From contig NZ_NIPO01000001.1 of assembly GCF_002807015.1 (NCBI RefSeq), positions 484,889 to 548,888 of the forward strand: a DNA stretch of 64,000 nucleotides. Direction: 5' to 3'. The notes under the pieces are model-generated. The model ran no database searches. It worked only from the letters and a program-made list of their open reading frames with translations, and had not been told where the DNA came from. Of the stretch, positions 18,047 through 27,877 are shown piece after piece (position 1 is the stretch's first letter; each line of letters begins with the position of its first letter). The DNA comes from Avrilella dinanensis. Lineage in GTDB: Bacteria; Bacteroidota; Bacteroidia; Flavobacteriales; Flavobacteriaceae. The translations under genes were made by a program, and so were the position numbers.

Positions 18047-18980
18047 CTAAGCCGATTCGGTCTATTTCTGATTTAGCAAAAACACTTTCTCTTTTTTCCA
18101 TTTCGCCATAATATATCAAACCAAAATTAACAACAATCACATTGCTAAGCAGCATACTTACCGCTATTGACACAGCATATAAAGCACCGACTGCATAAAT
18201 AACCCACATCGTATCTTCTGCCGAGCCGGAATCAGACATAACGACAAAACCAATGATAAAAATAATTATATACGGAATCATAGCAATAACAGTACTTATC
18301 AATTGAATGATAAAATAAAGAATCAAATTACAGCCAACAATTTTCCAGAAATTATTGTGCAGGGTATTAAAAGCAAAACCCAAAGCCTCGAAATAGCCCA
18401 ATTTTTTGTCGAGATAATGAAATAACGACAAATAAATCAACGCATTGAAATAGGGTATCAACAATAGAATAAGTAAAAATCCGATGATAATAATTATTAG
18501 AAATGTCGCAATGGTAGCTGCAATTACAAGCATCGTCCCAACCACGAAAAAAGTAGCGAAACAAAACATTAACACTCTGCCGAAATTTTGTCTTATCAGC
18601 AAAGATATTTCGCCCGATTTCGGTTTATAATCAGTATTTTTTTCTAATAAGCGAAGATAAAAAACCGGGTATGCCATTTGAATTACCGAAAGAATTATTG
18701 CTACCACGAGCATACCTAAACCGGTAAAAATCAGCCATTCGATATTATCCATATAATAATCACCAATCTGATTCCCGAACTGGTTCGGATTGTTTAAACT
18801 TCCGAAAACAGCGTCCATATAAAACTTTGACAGAATATAGCCAAGAACCATAAAGACAACCAATATCAGAAAATTGATTTTCAGATAATTACCAAAATAA
18901 TTTTTCCATTTCAATTTAAAAAAACCAAATGTATCGTTGAACAATTCACCGAAATCTCTCTTTTTAAATAATTCAAACAT
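18039..18980 (-). CDS. Multi-pass membrane protein of the MoxR/SpoIIM cluster, function unknown
   Basis: A 313-residue protein with a short cytosolic N-terminus (RDFGELFNDTFGFFKLKWKNY) and about six membrane helices, including a long run of Ile/Leu near residues 150-175. The layout resembles the membrane domains found with glycerophosphodiester phosphodiesterases or DUF4013-like proteins, but no catalytic motif is seen. It overlaps neighbours by 8 bp on both sides, so it is a fixed part of the cluster. Confidence 0.75.
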   Translation of the reverse strand: MFELFKKRDFGELFNDTFGFFKLKWKNYFGNYLKINFLILVVFMVLGYILSKFYMDAVFGSLNNPNQFGNQIGDYYMDNIEWLIFTGLGMLVVAIILSVIQMAYPVFYLRLLEKNTDYKPKSGEISLLIRQNFGRVLMFCFATFFVVGTMLVIAATIATFLIIIIIGFLLILLLIPYFNALIYLSLFHYLDKKLGYFEALGFAFNTLHNNFWKIVGCNLILYFIIQLISTVIAMIPYIIIFIIGFVVMSDSGSAEDTMWVIYAVGALYAVSIAVSMLLSNVIVVNFGLIYYGEMEKRESVFAKSEIDRIGLDE

Positions 18981-19941
18981 GTTTATTAAGTTTTTGATAT
19001 ACTTTTTTAGGATAAATAAGATAATAATAGCTAATCAGCCCCAGCGTTCCGAAGATAATCAAATAATTCAATATATTGGGCATTGCCTGGGCATAACGCG
19101 TGATATAACCTTCGATAATTCCGGCAAAAATCGTAAACGGAATAGTGCTGATATATATTTTAAAACTGTTTTTGAAACCGATTTTAAATGAATTCAACCG
19201 CGAATAAGTTTTCGGGAAAAGAATGCTCGCTCCGAGGATAAATCCCGCCGCCGATTCGATAACGATGGCAAAAATTTCCATCGAACCGTGTAGCCAGATT
19301 CCGCGTACACTTTCCATAAAAACTCCTTCTTCATAAAAGAAATACTGGAACGAACCAAGCATAATCGCATTGTAAATCACAAACAGTAACGTGCCGATAC
19401 CACCTGCAATTCCGTACAGATAACAACGCAAACCGACATATAAGTTATTTAACGTGATTCCACCCGCACTGCCCCAGTTTGAACTGCTTTGATACACCGC
19501 CATCGGATCGCCGTTTTTGATATTTTCGAGCGTCGTATTTACGTAATAGTCGCCCATAATCAGCCGGACAAACGTATCGTCATAGGCAGCCGAAATCACG
19601 CCTATACCTACGAAAATAAAGAAAACCGCAAAAGCAAAATATACATACTTCCGATGAGCATAAACCGTCAGCGGTACATCGGATTTGAAAAAACGGGCAA
19701 ATTTATTTTGGTCATAACGCTTTGTTTTATATACCTTTTGATAAATTTGTGCAGATAAAAAGTTTAAGTATTTTGTGAGTTTGCTTTTTGGGTAGTACGT
19801 TTGTGCAAAAGACAAATCATTGATAAGTTGCACATACATATCGGCCATTTCGTCGGGTGTTTTTTTCACACCGCCCGAAATAACCTTTTCGTACTCAACC
19901 CATTTATCTCTGTTTTGTTTGATAAAAGCGACCTCTCTCAT
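18973..19941 (-). CDS. Stage II sporulation protein M (SpoIIM)-like membrane protein
   Basis: A 322-residue DUF95/SpoIIM family protein and first gene of the minus-strand cluster. A cytosolic N-terminal helical part (residues 1-100) is followed by about five membrane helices, with the family stretch GIWLHGSMEIFAIVIESAAG near residues 215-235. The organism does not sporulate. In non-sporulating bacteria these proteins sit beside RDD and MoxR genes and their role is unknown. Its start is only 20 bp from that of the divergent RDD gene. Confidence 0.88.
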   Translation of the reverse strand: MREVAFIKQNRDKWVEYEKVISGGVKKTPDEMADMYVQLINDLSFAQTYYPKSKLTKYLNFLSAQIYQKVYKTKRYDQNKFARFFKSDVPLTVYAHRKYVYFAFAVFFIFVGIGVISAAYDDTFVRLIMGDYYVNTTLENIKNGDPMAVYQSSSNWGSAGGITLNNLYVGLRCYLYGIAGGIGTLLFVIYNAIMLGSFQYFFYEEGVFMESVRGIWLHGSMEIFAIVIESAAGFILGASILFPKTYSRLNSFKIGFKNSFKIYISTIPFTIFAGIIEGYITRYAQAMPNILNYLIIFGTLGLISYYYLIYPKKVYQKLNKHV

Positions 19942-19961
19942 AGACGGCTAAATTAAAAATT

Positions 19962-20690
19962 ATGAATGAATTATCCATCAATACCTCACAAAATGTGAAT
20001 ATTAATTTTGTGACAGCCTCGCTCGGTGAAAGGATTGTCGCTTTTGTGATTGATATGATTATCAAAATTGCCTATTATTGGGCGATATCCTATGTGATAG
20101 GATTGATAGGAATTCGATTCAATTATTTCGATTCGTGGGAAAGCATGACGGTGTCGTTCATTATATTTTCGCCTATAATTTTTTATACATTGGTGTGTGA
20201 AAGCCTGATGAGCGGGCAAACAATCGGCAAAAGAATCATGAAAATCAGGGTAATTAAAATTGATGGTTATCAGGCATCATTTGGTGATTATCTGGTTCGG
20301 TGGCTGTTCCGGGTGGTTGAAATCGTTATTTTTCAAGGAGTAATTGCTGTAATGGCAATTATTTTCAGTGGTAAAAATCAACGTCTGGGCGATACGGTTT
20401 CCGGAACGGCGGTAGTGAGCCTGAAAAATAAATTTGTTTTGAATCTGAACTTTTTGAGTAATCTACAGGAATATCAACCTCAGTTTCAGCAGGTATTGCG
20501 ATTTTCGGATAACGATATGCGAATAATCAGCCAAAGTTATCACAAAGCACTGACAGACAACGATATTCAATTAGAGAAAAAGCTCGTGGGAAAAATTGAA
20601 GAAGTATTAAAACTGAAAAATCCGTATGAAAACCGGCAGAAATTCATCAGCACAATTATCAACGATTACCAATACCTGACACAACAATGA
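19962..20690 (+). CDS. RDD-family membrane protein
   Basis: A 242-residue protein with an RDD domain: ASLGERIVAFVIDMIIK carries the conserved Arg and Asp (residues about 19-36), and GQTIGKRIMKIRVI the later family motif. Three to four membrane helices are followed by a charged cytosolic tail of about 90 residues. It is divergent from the SpoIIM cluster with a 20-bp gap. Its stop overlaps the next gene by 4 bp (ATGA). The RDD-SpoIIM-MoxR association is widespread in Bacteroidota, but no function is proven. Confidence 0.88.
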   Translation: MNELSINTSQNVNINFVTASLGERIVAFVIDMIIKIAYYWAISYVIGLIGIRFNYFDSWESMTVSFIIFSPIIFYTLVCESLMSGQTIGKRIMKIRVIKIDGYQASFGDYLVRWLFRVVEIVIFQGVIAVMAIIFSGKNQRLGDTVSGTAVVSLKNKFVLNLNFLSNLQEYQPQFQQVLRFSDNDMRIISQSYHKALTDNDIQLEKKLVGKIEEVLKLKNPYENRQKFISTIINDYQYLTQQ

Positions 20691-21313
20691 GCAACATAGA
20701 CGTTTTTTTAATAGTCGATATTTTAGGCACTATCGCCTTTGCTATTTCGGGTGCTTTGGCAGCCATACGCAAACGCATGGATTTTTTCGGTGTACTGATT
20801 ATCGCTTTCGTGACTTCTGTTGGTGGCGGGACTATCCGTGATTTGCTTATCGGCGATACACCCGTCACGTGGATACGTAGCTTAACCTCATCATACGTCA
20901 TATTTTTCAGTGCGATGGCTGCCATTATTTTTCGCAACAAATTAAAAATCTTGCGGACATCTTTGTTTTTGTTTGATACGATTGGAATCGGTTTGTTTAC
21001 CATTATCGGTATAGAAAAAGGATTGATGTTTCATCTGCACCCGTTTGTTTGTATTGCATTAGGAACGGTTTCGGCTTGTTTCGGAGGGGTTTTACGAGAT
21101 ATTTTGTGTAATGAAATTCCGGTTATTTTCCGAAAAGAAATTTATGCCACAGCCTGTATTTCGGGCGGAATCATATTTTTTATTCTAAGACATTTTTCTG
21201 TTAATCAAGATATTATATACTTACTTACGGCAGGAACGGTTATCTCCATACGACTAATGGCTGTAATCAAATCGTGGTCTTTTCCTAAAATTGAAATGAA
21301 CACAAAAAAATAA
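20687..21313 (+). CDS. TRIC-type (UPF0126) trimeric intracellular cation channel homologue
   Basis: A 208-residue, seven-helix membrane protein. Two repeats of the UPF0126 motif are seen: FAISGALAAIRKRMDFFGV with GGGTIRDLLIGDTPV (residues 17-62), and FTIIGIEKGL with CFGGVLRDILCNEIPVI (about 103-150). Prokaryotic relatives form potassium-permeable trimeric channels, and some also affect glycine uptake. It overlaps the RDD gene by 4 bp and is co-translated with it. Confidence 0.9.
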   Translation: MSNIDVFLIVDILGTIAFAISGALAAIRKRMDFFGVLIIAFVTSVGGGTIRDLLIGDTPVTWIRSLTSSYVIFFSAMAAIIFRNKLKILRTSLFLFDTIGIGLFTIIGIEKGLMFHLHPFVCIALGTVSACFGGVLRDILCNEIPVIFRKEIYATACISGGIIFFILRHFSVNQDIIYLLTAGTVISIRLMAVIKSWSFPKIEMNTKK

Positions 21314-21481
21314 AAAAGAACACAAAGAAACAAAGCTGCTGATTTTCAATAATTTACACCTTATTTTTTCTTCGATAAAAATTTTTATTTAAAAAAAGTG
21401 AAGAAAAAAAGTGACTTTTTTCTCAAAACGTTGTCTAATTATACAGCTACGAAAAAAAGAAAATAGTTTTGGGTTTGTTTT

Positions 21482-21520
21482 AAAAGAGTTGGGAAATCTT
21501 TTTCTCAGCTCTTTTTCTTT
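21482..21520 (+). terminator. Long hairpin terminator downstream of the TRIC gene
   Basis: A 15-bp stem with one or two G-T pairs (21482-21496 and 21501-21515) closes a TCTT loop and leads into a T-rich tract. The 170 bp between it and the TRIC stop hold nothing recognisable. Confidence 0.8.
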
Positions 21521-21533
21521 TAGAGTATCTATG

Positions 21534-21564
21534 AAAAAAGCTGTTTTTTGTAAAAACAGCTTTT
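21534..21564 (-). terminator. Intrinsic terminator of guaA
   Basis: AAAAGCTGTTTTT and its complement (21536-21548 and 21552-21564) form a 13-bp stem with a 3-base loop, ten bases past the guaA stop. A T-run follows on the minus strand. Confidence 0.9.
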
Positions 21565-21573
21565 CAAATATTA

Positions 21574-23103
21574 TTATTCCCACTCAATCGTTGCAGGCGG
21601 CTTAGAGCTGATATCATACACAACTCTGTTCACTCCTTTCACTTTATTGATGATTTGGTTGGAAATTTCCATCAAAAATTCATACGGCAAATGTACCCAA
21701 TCAGCCGTCATTCCGTCAGTTGATTGCACAGCTCTCAATGCCACAACTTTTTCGTATGTACGCTCATCGCCCATCACACCAACCGAATTAACCGGCAAAA
21801 GAATAGCTCCCGCCTGCCACACATCGTCATACAAACCTTTTTCTTTCAGTCCGTTGATAAAAATAGCATCGACTTCCTGAAGAATATTTACTTTTTCGGG
21901 TGTGATGTCGCCTAAAATACGGATTGCCAAACCAGGTCCCGGAAACGGGTGTCTGCCCAACAGTTCGGCATCAATCCCTAACGACGCTCCCACTCTCCTC
22001 ACTTCGTCTTTGAAAAGCATACGTAAAGGTTCTACAACTTGCAATTTCATGAAATCAGGTAATCCGCCCACGTTGTGATGAGATTTTATCGTTGCAGAAG
22101 GTCCTTTTACTGAGATAGACTCTATCACGTCCGGATAAATAGTTCCTTGTCCCAGCCATTTGGCGTTTTCTATCTTTTTGGATTCGTCGTCAAAAACTTC
22201 CACAAAAACCCGTCCGATTATTTTTCGTTTGGCTTCCGGGTCATCGACTCCTGCCAATGCGTCCAAAAAACGGTCGGAAGCATCTACTCCTTTGACATTT
22301 AACCCCATTCCTTTGTACTGGTCGAGCACATTAGCAAATTCATTTTTCCGCAACAATCCGTTGTTCACAAAGATACAATGCAGATTTTCCCCGATTGCCT
22401 GATGCAGCAATACTGCTGCCACCGTAGAATCTACTCCTCCGGAAAGCCCCAAGACTACTTTGTCGTCCTGCAGTTTTTCTTTTAATTCCTTAACGGTATC
22501 TTCCACAAAAGCATTCGGTGTAAAATCCTGGTTTACTTTGGCTATATCTACCAAAAAGTTTTTCAATAAAGTCGCCCCATCTGTGGAGTGATATACTTCC
22601 GGGTGGAACTGAATAGCATAAGTTTCTTCTCCCGAAATTCTATAGGCAGCATTGTCAACTTCTTTGGTACTTGCCAGTTTTATTGCATGCCGAGGCAAGG
22701 TTTTTATCGTGTCGCTGTGGCTCATCCACACCTGGCTTCCGGTCGGAATATCTTTGAACAGCGAATCGGAATTGTCGATATAGGCAAGATTAGCCCGACC
22801 ATATTCACGCGTGTTCGACGGAGCAACTTCTCCTCCAAAATTATGAGCGATATATTGTGCTCCATAACAAACTGCCAGCAAAGGTTTTTTTCCTTTTATT
22901 TGAGACAAATCCGGGTGCAAAGCGTCTTCGGAACGTACCGAATATGGACTTCCGGACAAAATCACAGCCTGAAATTCGTCTAAACTTTCAGGAATCTGGT
23001 TGTAGGGTAATATCTCGCAGAAAATATTTAACTCTCTGACTCTTCGGGCAATAAGCTGTGTATATTGCGAACCGAAATCTAAAATAAGTACATTGTGTTG
23101 CAT
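21574..23103 (-). CDS. guaA: GMP synthase (glutamine-hydrolysing)
   Basis: A 509-residue bifunctional enzyme making GMP from XMP, glutamine and ATP. The N-terminal class I glutamine amidotransferase has the catalytic Cys in [10 protein letters not shown] and the His/Glu pair in [10 protein letters not shown]. The ATP-pyrophosphatase has the PP-loop [10 protein letters not shown] (about residue 223). The C-terminal dimerisation domain ends with [15 protein letters not shown]. The start [16 protein letters not shown] is canonical, yet the -7 element lies only four bases before the ATG, so the transcript may be leaderless. Confidence 0.98.
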   Translation of the reverse strand: MQHNVLILDFGSQYTQLIARRVRELNIFCEILPYNQIPESLDEFQAVILSGSPYSVRSEDALHPDLSQIKGKKPLLAVCYGAQYIAHNFGGEVAPSNTREYGRANLAYIDNSDSLFKDIPTGSQVWMSHSDTIKTLPRHAIKLASTKEVDNAAYRISGEETYAIQFHPEVYHSTDGATLLKNFLVDIAKVNQDFTPNAFVEDTVKELKEKLQDDKVVLGLSGGVDSTVAAVLLHQAIGENLHCIFVNNGLLRKNEFANVLDQYKGMGLNVKGVDASDRFLDALAGVDDPEAKRKIIGRVFVEVFDDESKKIENAKWLGQGTIYPDVIESISVKGPSATIKSHHNVGGLPDFMKLQVVEPLRMLFKDEVRRVGASLGIDAELLGRHPFPGPGLAIRILGDITPEKVNILQEVDAIFINGLKEKGLYDDVWQAGAILLPVNSVGVMGDERTYEKVVALRAVQSTDGMTADWVHLPYEFLMEISNQIINKVKGVNRVVYDISSKPPATIEWE

Positions 23104-23107
23104 TGGG

Positions 23108-23115
23108 CAAAGATA
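23108..23115 (-). promoter_or_regulatory. -7 element of guaA, immediately before the start codon
   Basis: Minus-strand TATCTTTG fits TAnnTTTG and ends four bases before the ATG. Transcription would then start at or next to the start codon. No clear TTG partner is seen at 17-23 bp. Confidence 0.5.
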
Positions 23116-23174
23116 ACTTTTATTTTAAAATGCGTAAAGTTATTTCGTTGCTTTTAAATTCGCAATTCTTTATG

Positions 23175-23182
23175 TACATTTG
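23175..23182 (+). promoter_or_regulatory. -7 element upstream of the NlpE-like lipoprotein gene
   Basis: TACATTTG lies 34 bp before the ATG at 23217. A TTG (23148-23150) is 24 bp upstream, slightly longer than usual. Confidence 0.55.
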
Positions 23183-23216
23183 TTTGAGGAACTGTAATAT
23201 TAATTTGCTGATTATA

Positions 23217-24005
23217 ATGAGATACGCTATTCTTACCGCATTTTTAGGTGTGTTTTTTCTAACCTCATGTGAGAAAAAACCTCAGGTGGAAGTCCATATC
23301 GCACCGGAAGTGATGGACAGTATATACAATAATATTTATGCCGGTGTTCTCCCCTGCCCGGATTGTGAAGGGATAGAAACGTATATCAAAATTCACAGAG
23401 ACAGTACAATTTCACGATATTTTTATTATAAAAACAAAAACAGGCTGCCTGAGTTGAAAATAGGTACGTGGACAAGAAATGATTCTATATTTACAGCTGA
23501 ATTTGACCGGGAAAAATTGTTTTATAAGCTGAAAAACGGTCACACGATACTTCGTGTAGGTTCTGATTTGAAAGAGGTTAAAGGACGATTAGCTGAACAA
23601 TATATATTCAAAATCACACCGCCCGTTTCAGCCGAAAGCTTTTTGGGCGAATACATTCTGGGCGATACATTGCAAAAACATCGCAAGTTGTTGATTACCA
23701 AAACATCTAAAGAAGATATTCTACAACTTGGATTTTCACTGTATGACTCCAACGACAGCATCGTTTGTAACAAAAACATTCTCAGCCATTTCACTAAAGA
23801 AAAAGCCCTGGAAACAGATTTATCCAAACTTTCAGACAGCTTGTCAGGCAAACTCAAAGTGCTGTTTACTATGGAAGAAGCTCATGTGTTTTTTGACAAC
23901 CTGACCGGAACATTCCCGAATTTTTGCGAACAGGATTCCACAATGACGCCCGTCGGAACTTACCACAGAATTGAAGATATTAAAGAGATCGATATTGAGG
24001 AATAG
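23217..24005 (+). CDS. NlpE-like copper-resistance/envelope-stress lipoprotein
   Basis: A 262-residue lipoprotein. The start is ATG 23217 because it gives a lipoprotein signal (MRYAILTAFLGVFFLTSCEKK) with the acylated Cys at residue 18. A longer frame lacks one. The NlpE N-terminal motif YAGVLPCPDCEGIET, with its CxxC pair, is at about residues 39-53, followed by beta strands (LKIGTWTRNDSIFTAE). In enterobacteria NlpE senses lipoprotein or surface stress. In Bacteroidota the role is untested. The C-terminal half is unrecognised. Confidence 0.82.
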   Translation: MRYAILTAFLGVFFLTSCEKKPQVEVHIAPEVMDSIYNNIYAGVLPCPDCEGIETYIKIHRDSTISRYFYYKNKNRLPELKIGTWTRNDSIFTAEFDREKLFYKLKNGHTILRVGSDLKEVKGRLAEQYIFKITPPVSAESFLGEYILGDTLQKHRKLLITKTSKEDILQLGFSLYDSNDSIVCNKNILSHFTKEKALETDLSKLSDSLSGKLKVLFTMEEAHVFFDNLTGTFPNFCEQDSTMTPVGTYHRIEDIKEIDIEE

Positions 24006-24124
24006 AATTTCTAACGGATACATTACAAGGAGGAATTTTTCGGAATTCTAATCTTTAATTATGTCAAATTATAGCTATTTGACTATATTATTCATACAAG
24101 AGTAAATTAATTTCGAAAAAAACA

Positions 24125-25780
24125 CTACACTCCCAAAAGACTTTTTGCATGGGATAATGCCGATTTGGAAATTTCTCCACCCGAAAGCATCGAAGCGATT
24201 TCCTCTACCCTTTCCGCTTGGTTGAGCAATACGATATCCGAAACCGCTTTTTCCCCGTCTTGCTGCTTACGGACTTTGTAATGTTGCATTCCTTTAGCTG
24301 CCACTTGCGGCAAATGGGTAATGCTGATAACCTGTCGGTTCTTACCGATTTCTTGCATAATTTCTGCCATTCGGGCAGCTATTTCGCCGGAAACTCCGGT
24401 ATCTATTTCGTCAAAGATTAAAGTCGGTAAGCTCACATACTGAGCCAGAATAGCTTTCAGTGCCAGCATAATTCTGGACATTTCGCCACCCGAAGCCGAT
24501 TTTTTCAATGGTGCAGCCTGAATTCCTTTATTAGCAGAAAACAACACTTCAAGCTGATCAGTTCCGGAAGCTGAAAAATCTTTCAACGGAATCAGATTAA
24601 AAACAAAATGTGCATTCGGCATACCCAAAGGTCTGAGCGTTTCTTCAATATTCCGGGTTAATTGCGGAATCGTTTTTTTTCGTTTTTGGTGTATTTCGTC
24701 GGCTTGCTTACGTAATTTTTGTTTCAACAACTGCTGTTGTTCTTCCAGCTGACTAATTTCAAATTCAATATCCTCTACCTCAAAAACCTCCTGATTCAAT
24801 CGGTCTCGAATAGCCAAAAGTTCTGATACGGTTTTGACCTGATGTTTCTGTTGCAAACGGTAAATTTGTTGCAGCTTTCCGGTAATAAATTCTAATGTAT
24901 CCGGTTCGTGCTGCACTTGCTGAGCCTCACTTTCCACTTCATCAGACAAATCTTTCAACTCAATATCCACACTGTTTAAACGGTCGAATAACTGTTGATA
25001 TTTTTCACTGATTCCGGTCAGTTTCTGCAAGCTTTGTTTCGCTTCATTCAATCGTTGTAAAATGCCGTATCCGTCTTCATTTAAAACCGCATAAGTTTTC
25101 GCCAACGATTCCTGAATCTGTTCTACATTTTGCAGTTGTTGCAATTGCTCTTCCAGTTCTTCCTGCTCGCCATCTTTCAGGTCAGCTTCCTGAAGTTCTT
25201 GCAACAAAAATGTATTATAATCTTTGGTTTGCAGCAAGTTGTTGAGTTTTTCTGTTTTTTGATTCAACGCTTTGCCCAAAGATTTATAAGTGGTAAAATC
25301 TGCCTGGTAAGTTTCTTTTTCTTCGGAAATCTGTCCGAAGATATCCAGCAAATCCAACAAATAACTTTCTTCATACAAAGCCGTTGTCTGGTGTTGCGAA
25401 TGAATATCAATCAGCTGTTCCGCCAATAGTTGCAAAACCGGTAGCTTTACCGGCGAATCATTCACAAATGCTCTCGATTTTCCGGACGACAAAATCTCTC
25501 TCCGGATAATAGTTTCTTCCTCATATTCAAGTTCATTTTGCTCGAAAAAAGGTTTTAAATCATATTCCGGAATATGAAAAACCGCTTCAATGACACATTT
25601 ATTATCAACATCACGGATTACTCCCAAATCGGCACGCCGCCCCATAACGAGCTGTAAAGCATCGAGCAAAATAGATTTTCCGGCACCGGTTTCTCCTGTA
25701 ATTATTGAGAAACCCTGACCGAAATCTACCTCCGATTTTTCAATCAACGTAAAATTCTGAATAGATAAATGTGTGAGCAT
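24125..25780 (-). CDS. recN: DNA repair protein RecN
   Basis: A 551-residue SMC-like ATPase for double-strand-break repair. It starts MLTHLSIQNFTLIEKSEVDFGQG, with Walker A ITGETGAGKSILLDAL (about residues 28-43). Long coiled-coil arms fill about 155-375. The C-terminal ATPase lobe has the ABC signature KKSASGGEMSRIMLAL and Walker B PTLIFDEIDTGVSGE. It is last in the bamD operon, 5 bp after the DUF4835 gene. Confidence 0.97.
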   Translation of the reverse strand: MLTHLSIQNFTLIEKSEVDFGQGFSIITGETGAGKSILLDALQLVMGRRADLGVIRDVDNKCVIEAVFHIPEYDLKPFFEQNELEYEEETIIRREILSSGKSRAFVNDSPVKLPVLQLLAEQLIDIHSQHQTTALYEESYLLDLLDIFGQISEEKETYQADFTTYKSLGKALNQKTEKLNNLLQTKDYNTFLLQELQEADLKDGEQEELEEQLQQLQNVEQIQESLAKTYAVLNEDGYGILQRLNEAKQSLQKLTGISEKYQQLFDRLNSVDIELKDLSDEVESEAQQVQHEPDTLEFITGKLQQIYRLQQKHQVKTVSELLAIRDRLNQEVFEVEDIEFEISQLEEQQQLLKQKLRKQADEIHQKRKKTIPQLTRNIEETLRPLGMPNAHFVFNLIPLKDFSASGTDQLEVLFSANKGIQAAPLKKSASGGEMSRIMLALKAILAQYVSLPTLIFDEIDTGVSGEIAARMAEIMQEIGKNRQVISITHLPQVAAKGMQHYKVRKQQDGEKAVSDIVLLNQAERVEEIASMLSGGEISKSALSHAKSLLGV

Positions 25781-25785
25781 ATCAA

Positions 25786-26673
25786 TTAGAAACTATTCCA
25801 TTTGGCATTCGCCTGCGGATAAATACGATTGAGCGTTTCTCTGACCGATTGCACGTCATAATCGGGACCTGCAAGAAAAACAGAGAATATTTCGTCTGCC
25901 TTGGCATCAAAAAACACTCTGGTCAATAAAGCATTCGGACGCATATTGTGAATTTGTGCCAATGTTTCTATAGATTTTTGCACACCTTGTTTGGCGGCAA
26001 GCGGGTTTTCTGCCATTTGATCCATGCCTTCGCGATGATATTCATACAAGGCTTTGCGGTAATTCGAATAGGAACTATTCAGCAACTCGGTAATCAGAAA
26101 ATAACGGCTACTGCGTCCGTCGGCTTGTTGCCAGCCCGAACCGCCTTGCTGCTGAGCCGCACTCAGAATGCTTTGTGCTGCTGCATAAGACTGATTTCCC
26201 CGATTTAAAGAAAATGTGTCGGCATCTAATCCGACAATCATATTGGCATAAAACGACAAAACTGATACCAATTCCGATTGATAAGCGTTCGGATTGTAAT
26301 TCAGCGGTTCATTTTCGATGTAAGTAAAATTAAATCTTTCGTCTTTCCAGTTAAATACTGGCGAATTGTAATCAGAATTGTAAACAGGTCGTGAAGAAAT
26401 AACCTGCAACATGGCTTTAAAATCATTGTTATTCTGTTCCTGAATAAAAATGATGATACTGCAATTAATTTTTTCGTTGAAGTTGTAGTTTTGGTTTGTC
26501 CACTGCGTATTGTTCATGAAATTGGTAACAGCACTTTCCAAAGTGTTGAATATACGGCGGTCATTGGTCTGAATACTCTCGGTATTAATGGTTACTGTAC
26601 AATTCAACTCTTGTGCCTGCATGGTGTAAACAGCTAAAAAAAATGTCAGGAAAATGTACACTAACTTATTCAT
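25786..26673 (-). CDS. DUF4835 family protein, probable T9SS component
   Basis: A 295-residue exported protein with a signal peptide (MNKLVYIFLTFFLAVYTMQAQ) followed by ELNCTVTINTESIQ. DUF4835 proteins are restricted to Bacteroidota and in this group regularly lie between coaBC and recN. Some annotations call them PorD of the type IX secretion system. I recall this link but cannot confirm it here. The start overlaps the coaBC stop by 8 bp, so translation is coupled. No enzyme motif is visible. Confidence 0.78.
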   Translation of the reverse strand: MNKLVYIFLTFFLAVYTMQAQELNCTVTINTESIQTNDRRIFNTLESAVTNFMNNTQWTNQNYNFNEKINCSIIIFIQEQNNNDFKAMLQVISSRPVYNSDYNSPVFNWKDERFNFTYIENEPLNYNPNAYQSELVSVLSFYANMIVGLDADTFSLNRGNQSYAAAQSILSAAQQQGGSGWQQADGRSSRYFLITELLNSSYSNYRKALYEYHREGMDQMAENPLAAKQGVQKSIETLAQIHNMRPNALLTRVFFDAKADEIFSVFLAGPDYDVQSVRETLNRIYPQANAKWNSF

Positions 26674-27874
26674 AATGAGTAATTATTTGTTCAATTATTG
26701 CTTCTGCTACTTTCGTTTTTGACATCAATGGCAATGATTCGGCTTGTTTATTTTTAAAAACAAAAGTTACTTTGTTGGTATCTGTGCCAAAACCTGCTCC
26801 GGAATCATTCAGCGAATTTAAAACGATTAAGTCTGCATTTTTCTTCTGTAATTTTTGTTGGGCATTTTCCAACTCATTCTCGGTTTCCAGTGCAAATCCA
26901 ATCACTAACTGATGTGTTTTTTGCTGCCCTAAAGTTGCCAGTATATCCGGATTTTTTTCTAATTCAATCTGCATAGTACCAGCTGATTTTTTGATTTTCT
27001 GCTCGGCTTTATGTTTTGGTTTGTAATCTGCAACTGCTGCCGATGCAATAAAAACATCTGTTGTAGCAAATGTTTTTTCACAGGCATCAAACATTTCCTG
27101 AGCCGTCTGCACCCTTACCCAATGAATAGAAGTATTTTCGGGTTGCAAATTTGTCGGTCCGCTAACCAAGGTTACTTCTGCCCCTCTCTCTGCGGCTGCT
27201 TCAGCCAGTTCAAATCCCATTTTTCCGCTCGAATGATTTCCTATAAAACGTACGGGGTCAATGGGTTCGTATGTTGGTCCGGCAGTAATTGTTATTTTTT
27301 TTCCGCTCAATGGTTTACCGGCACAAAAATGGTTTTCAATATGGCGGAATATCGTTTCCGGTTCAGCCATTCTGCCCTCGCCTGTCAAACCTGATGCCAG
27401 TTCGCCTGATTCGGCAGGAATAAGTATATTTCCGAACGATTGTAACCGGGAAATATTGTTTTTCGTGGACGGATGCTGATACATATCCAAATCCATTGCC
27501 GGAGCAAACATTACCGGGGTTTTTGCTGACATATATACAGCCATCAATAGATTATCACATTGTCCGTTGACCATTTTCGCCATAGTGTTGGCAGTTGCCG
27601 GAGCGATAATCAGTAAATCAGCCCATTGAGCGATTTCGACATGGTTGTTCCAGCTTACAGTCGATGCTGAGCGATGAATCAAATCAACATACACCGGTTT
27701 TTTAGATAAAGTTGAAAGCGTGAGCGGAGTGACAAACTCGGCGGCATCAGGGGTCATAACCACCTGAACTTCAGCACCAGACTTGACCAACAATCTGACC
27801 AAATACGCTGTTTTGTAGGCAGCGATTCCGGCAGTAACGCCAAGTACAATATGTTTTCCGCTCAGAGAATTCAT
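26666..27874 (-). CDS. coaBC: Bifunctional phosphopantothenoylcysteine decarboxylase/phosphopantothenate-cysteine ligase
   Basis: A 402-residue CoA-biosynthesis enzyme. The N-terminal flavin-dependent CoaC part carries LGVTAGIAAYKTAYLVRLL, the active-site His region and PAMDLDMYQHP (abridged, PAMNxxM-type motif). The C-terminal CoaB part begins about residue 190 with ITITAGPTYEPIDPVRFIGNHSSGKMG (abridged) and has the AAVADYKP motif. It joins cysteine to phosphopantothenate and decarboxylates the product. It is the third gene of the bamD operon. Confidence 0.96.
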   Translation of the reverse strand: MNSLSGKHIVLGVTAGIAAYKTAYLVRLLVKSGAEVQVVMTPDAAEFVTPLTLSTLSKKPVYVDLIHRSASTVSWNNHVEIAQWADLLIIAPATANTMAKMVNGQCDNLLMAVYMSAKTPVMFAPAMDLDMYQHPSTKNNISRLQSFGNILIPAESGELASGLTGEGRMAEPETIFRHIENHFCAGKPLSGKKITITAGPTYEPIDPVRFIGNHSSGKMGFELAEAAAERGAEVTLVSGPTNLQPENTSIHWVRVQTAQEMFDACEKTFATTDVFIASAAVADYKPKHKAEQKIKKSAGTMQIELEKNPDILATLGQQKTHQLVIGFALETENELENAQQKLQKKNADLIVLNSLNDSGAGFGTDTNKVTFVFKNKQAESLPLMSKTKVAEAIIEQIITHYE

Positions 27875-27877
27875 TGA

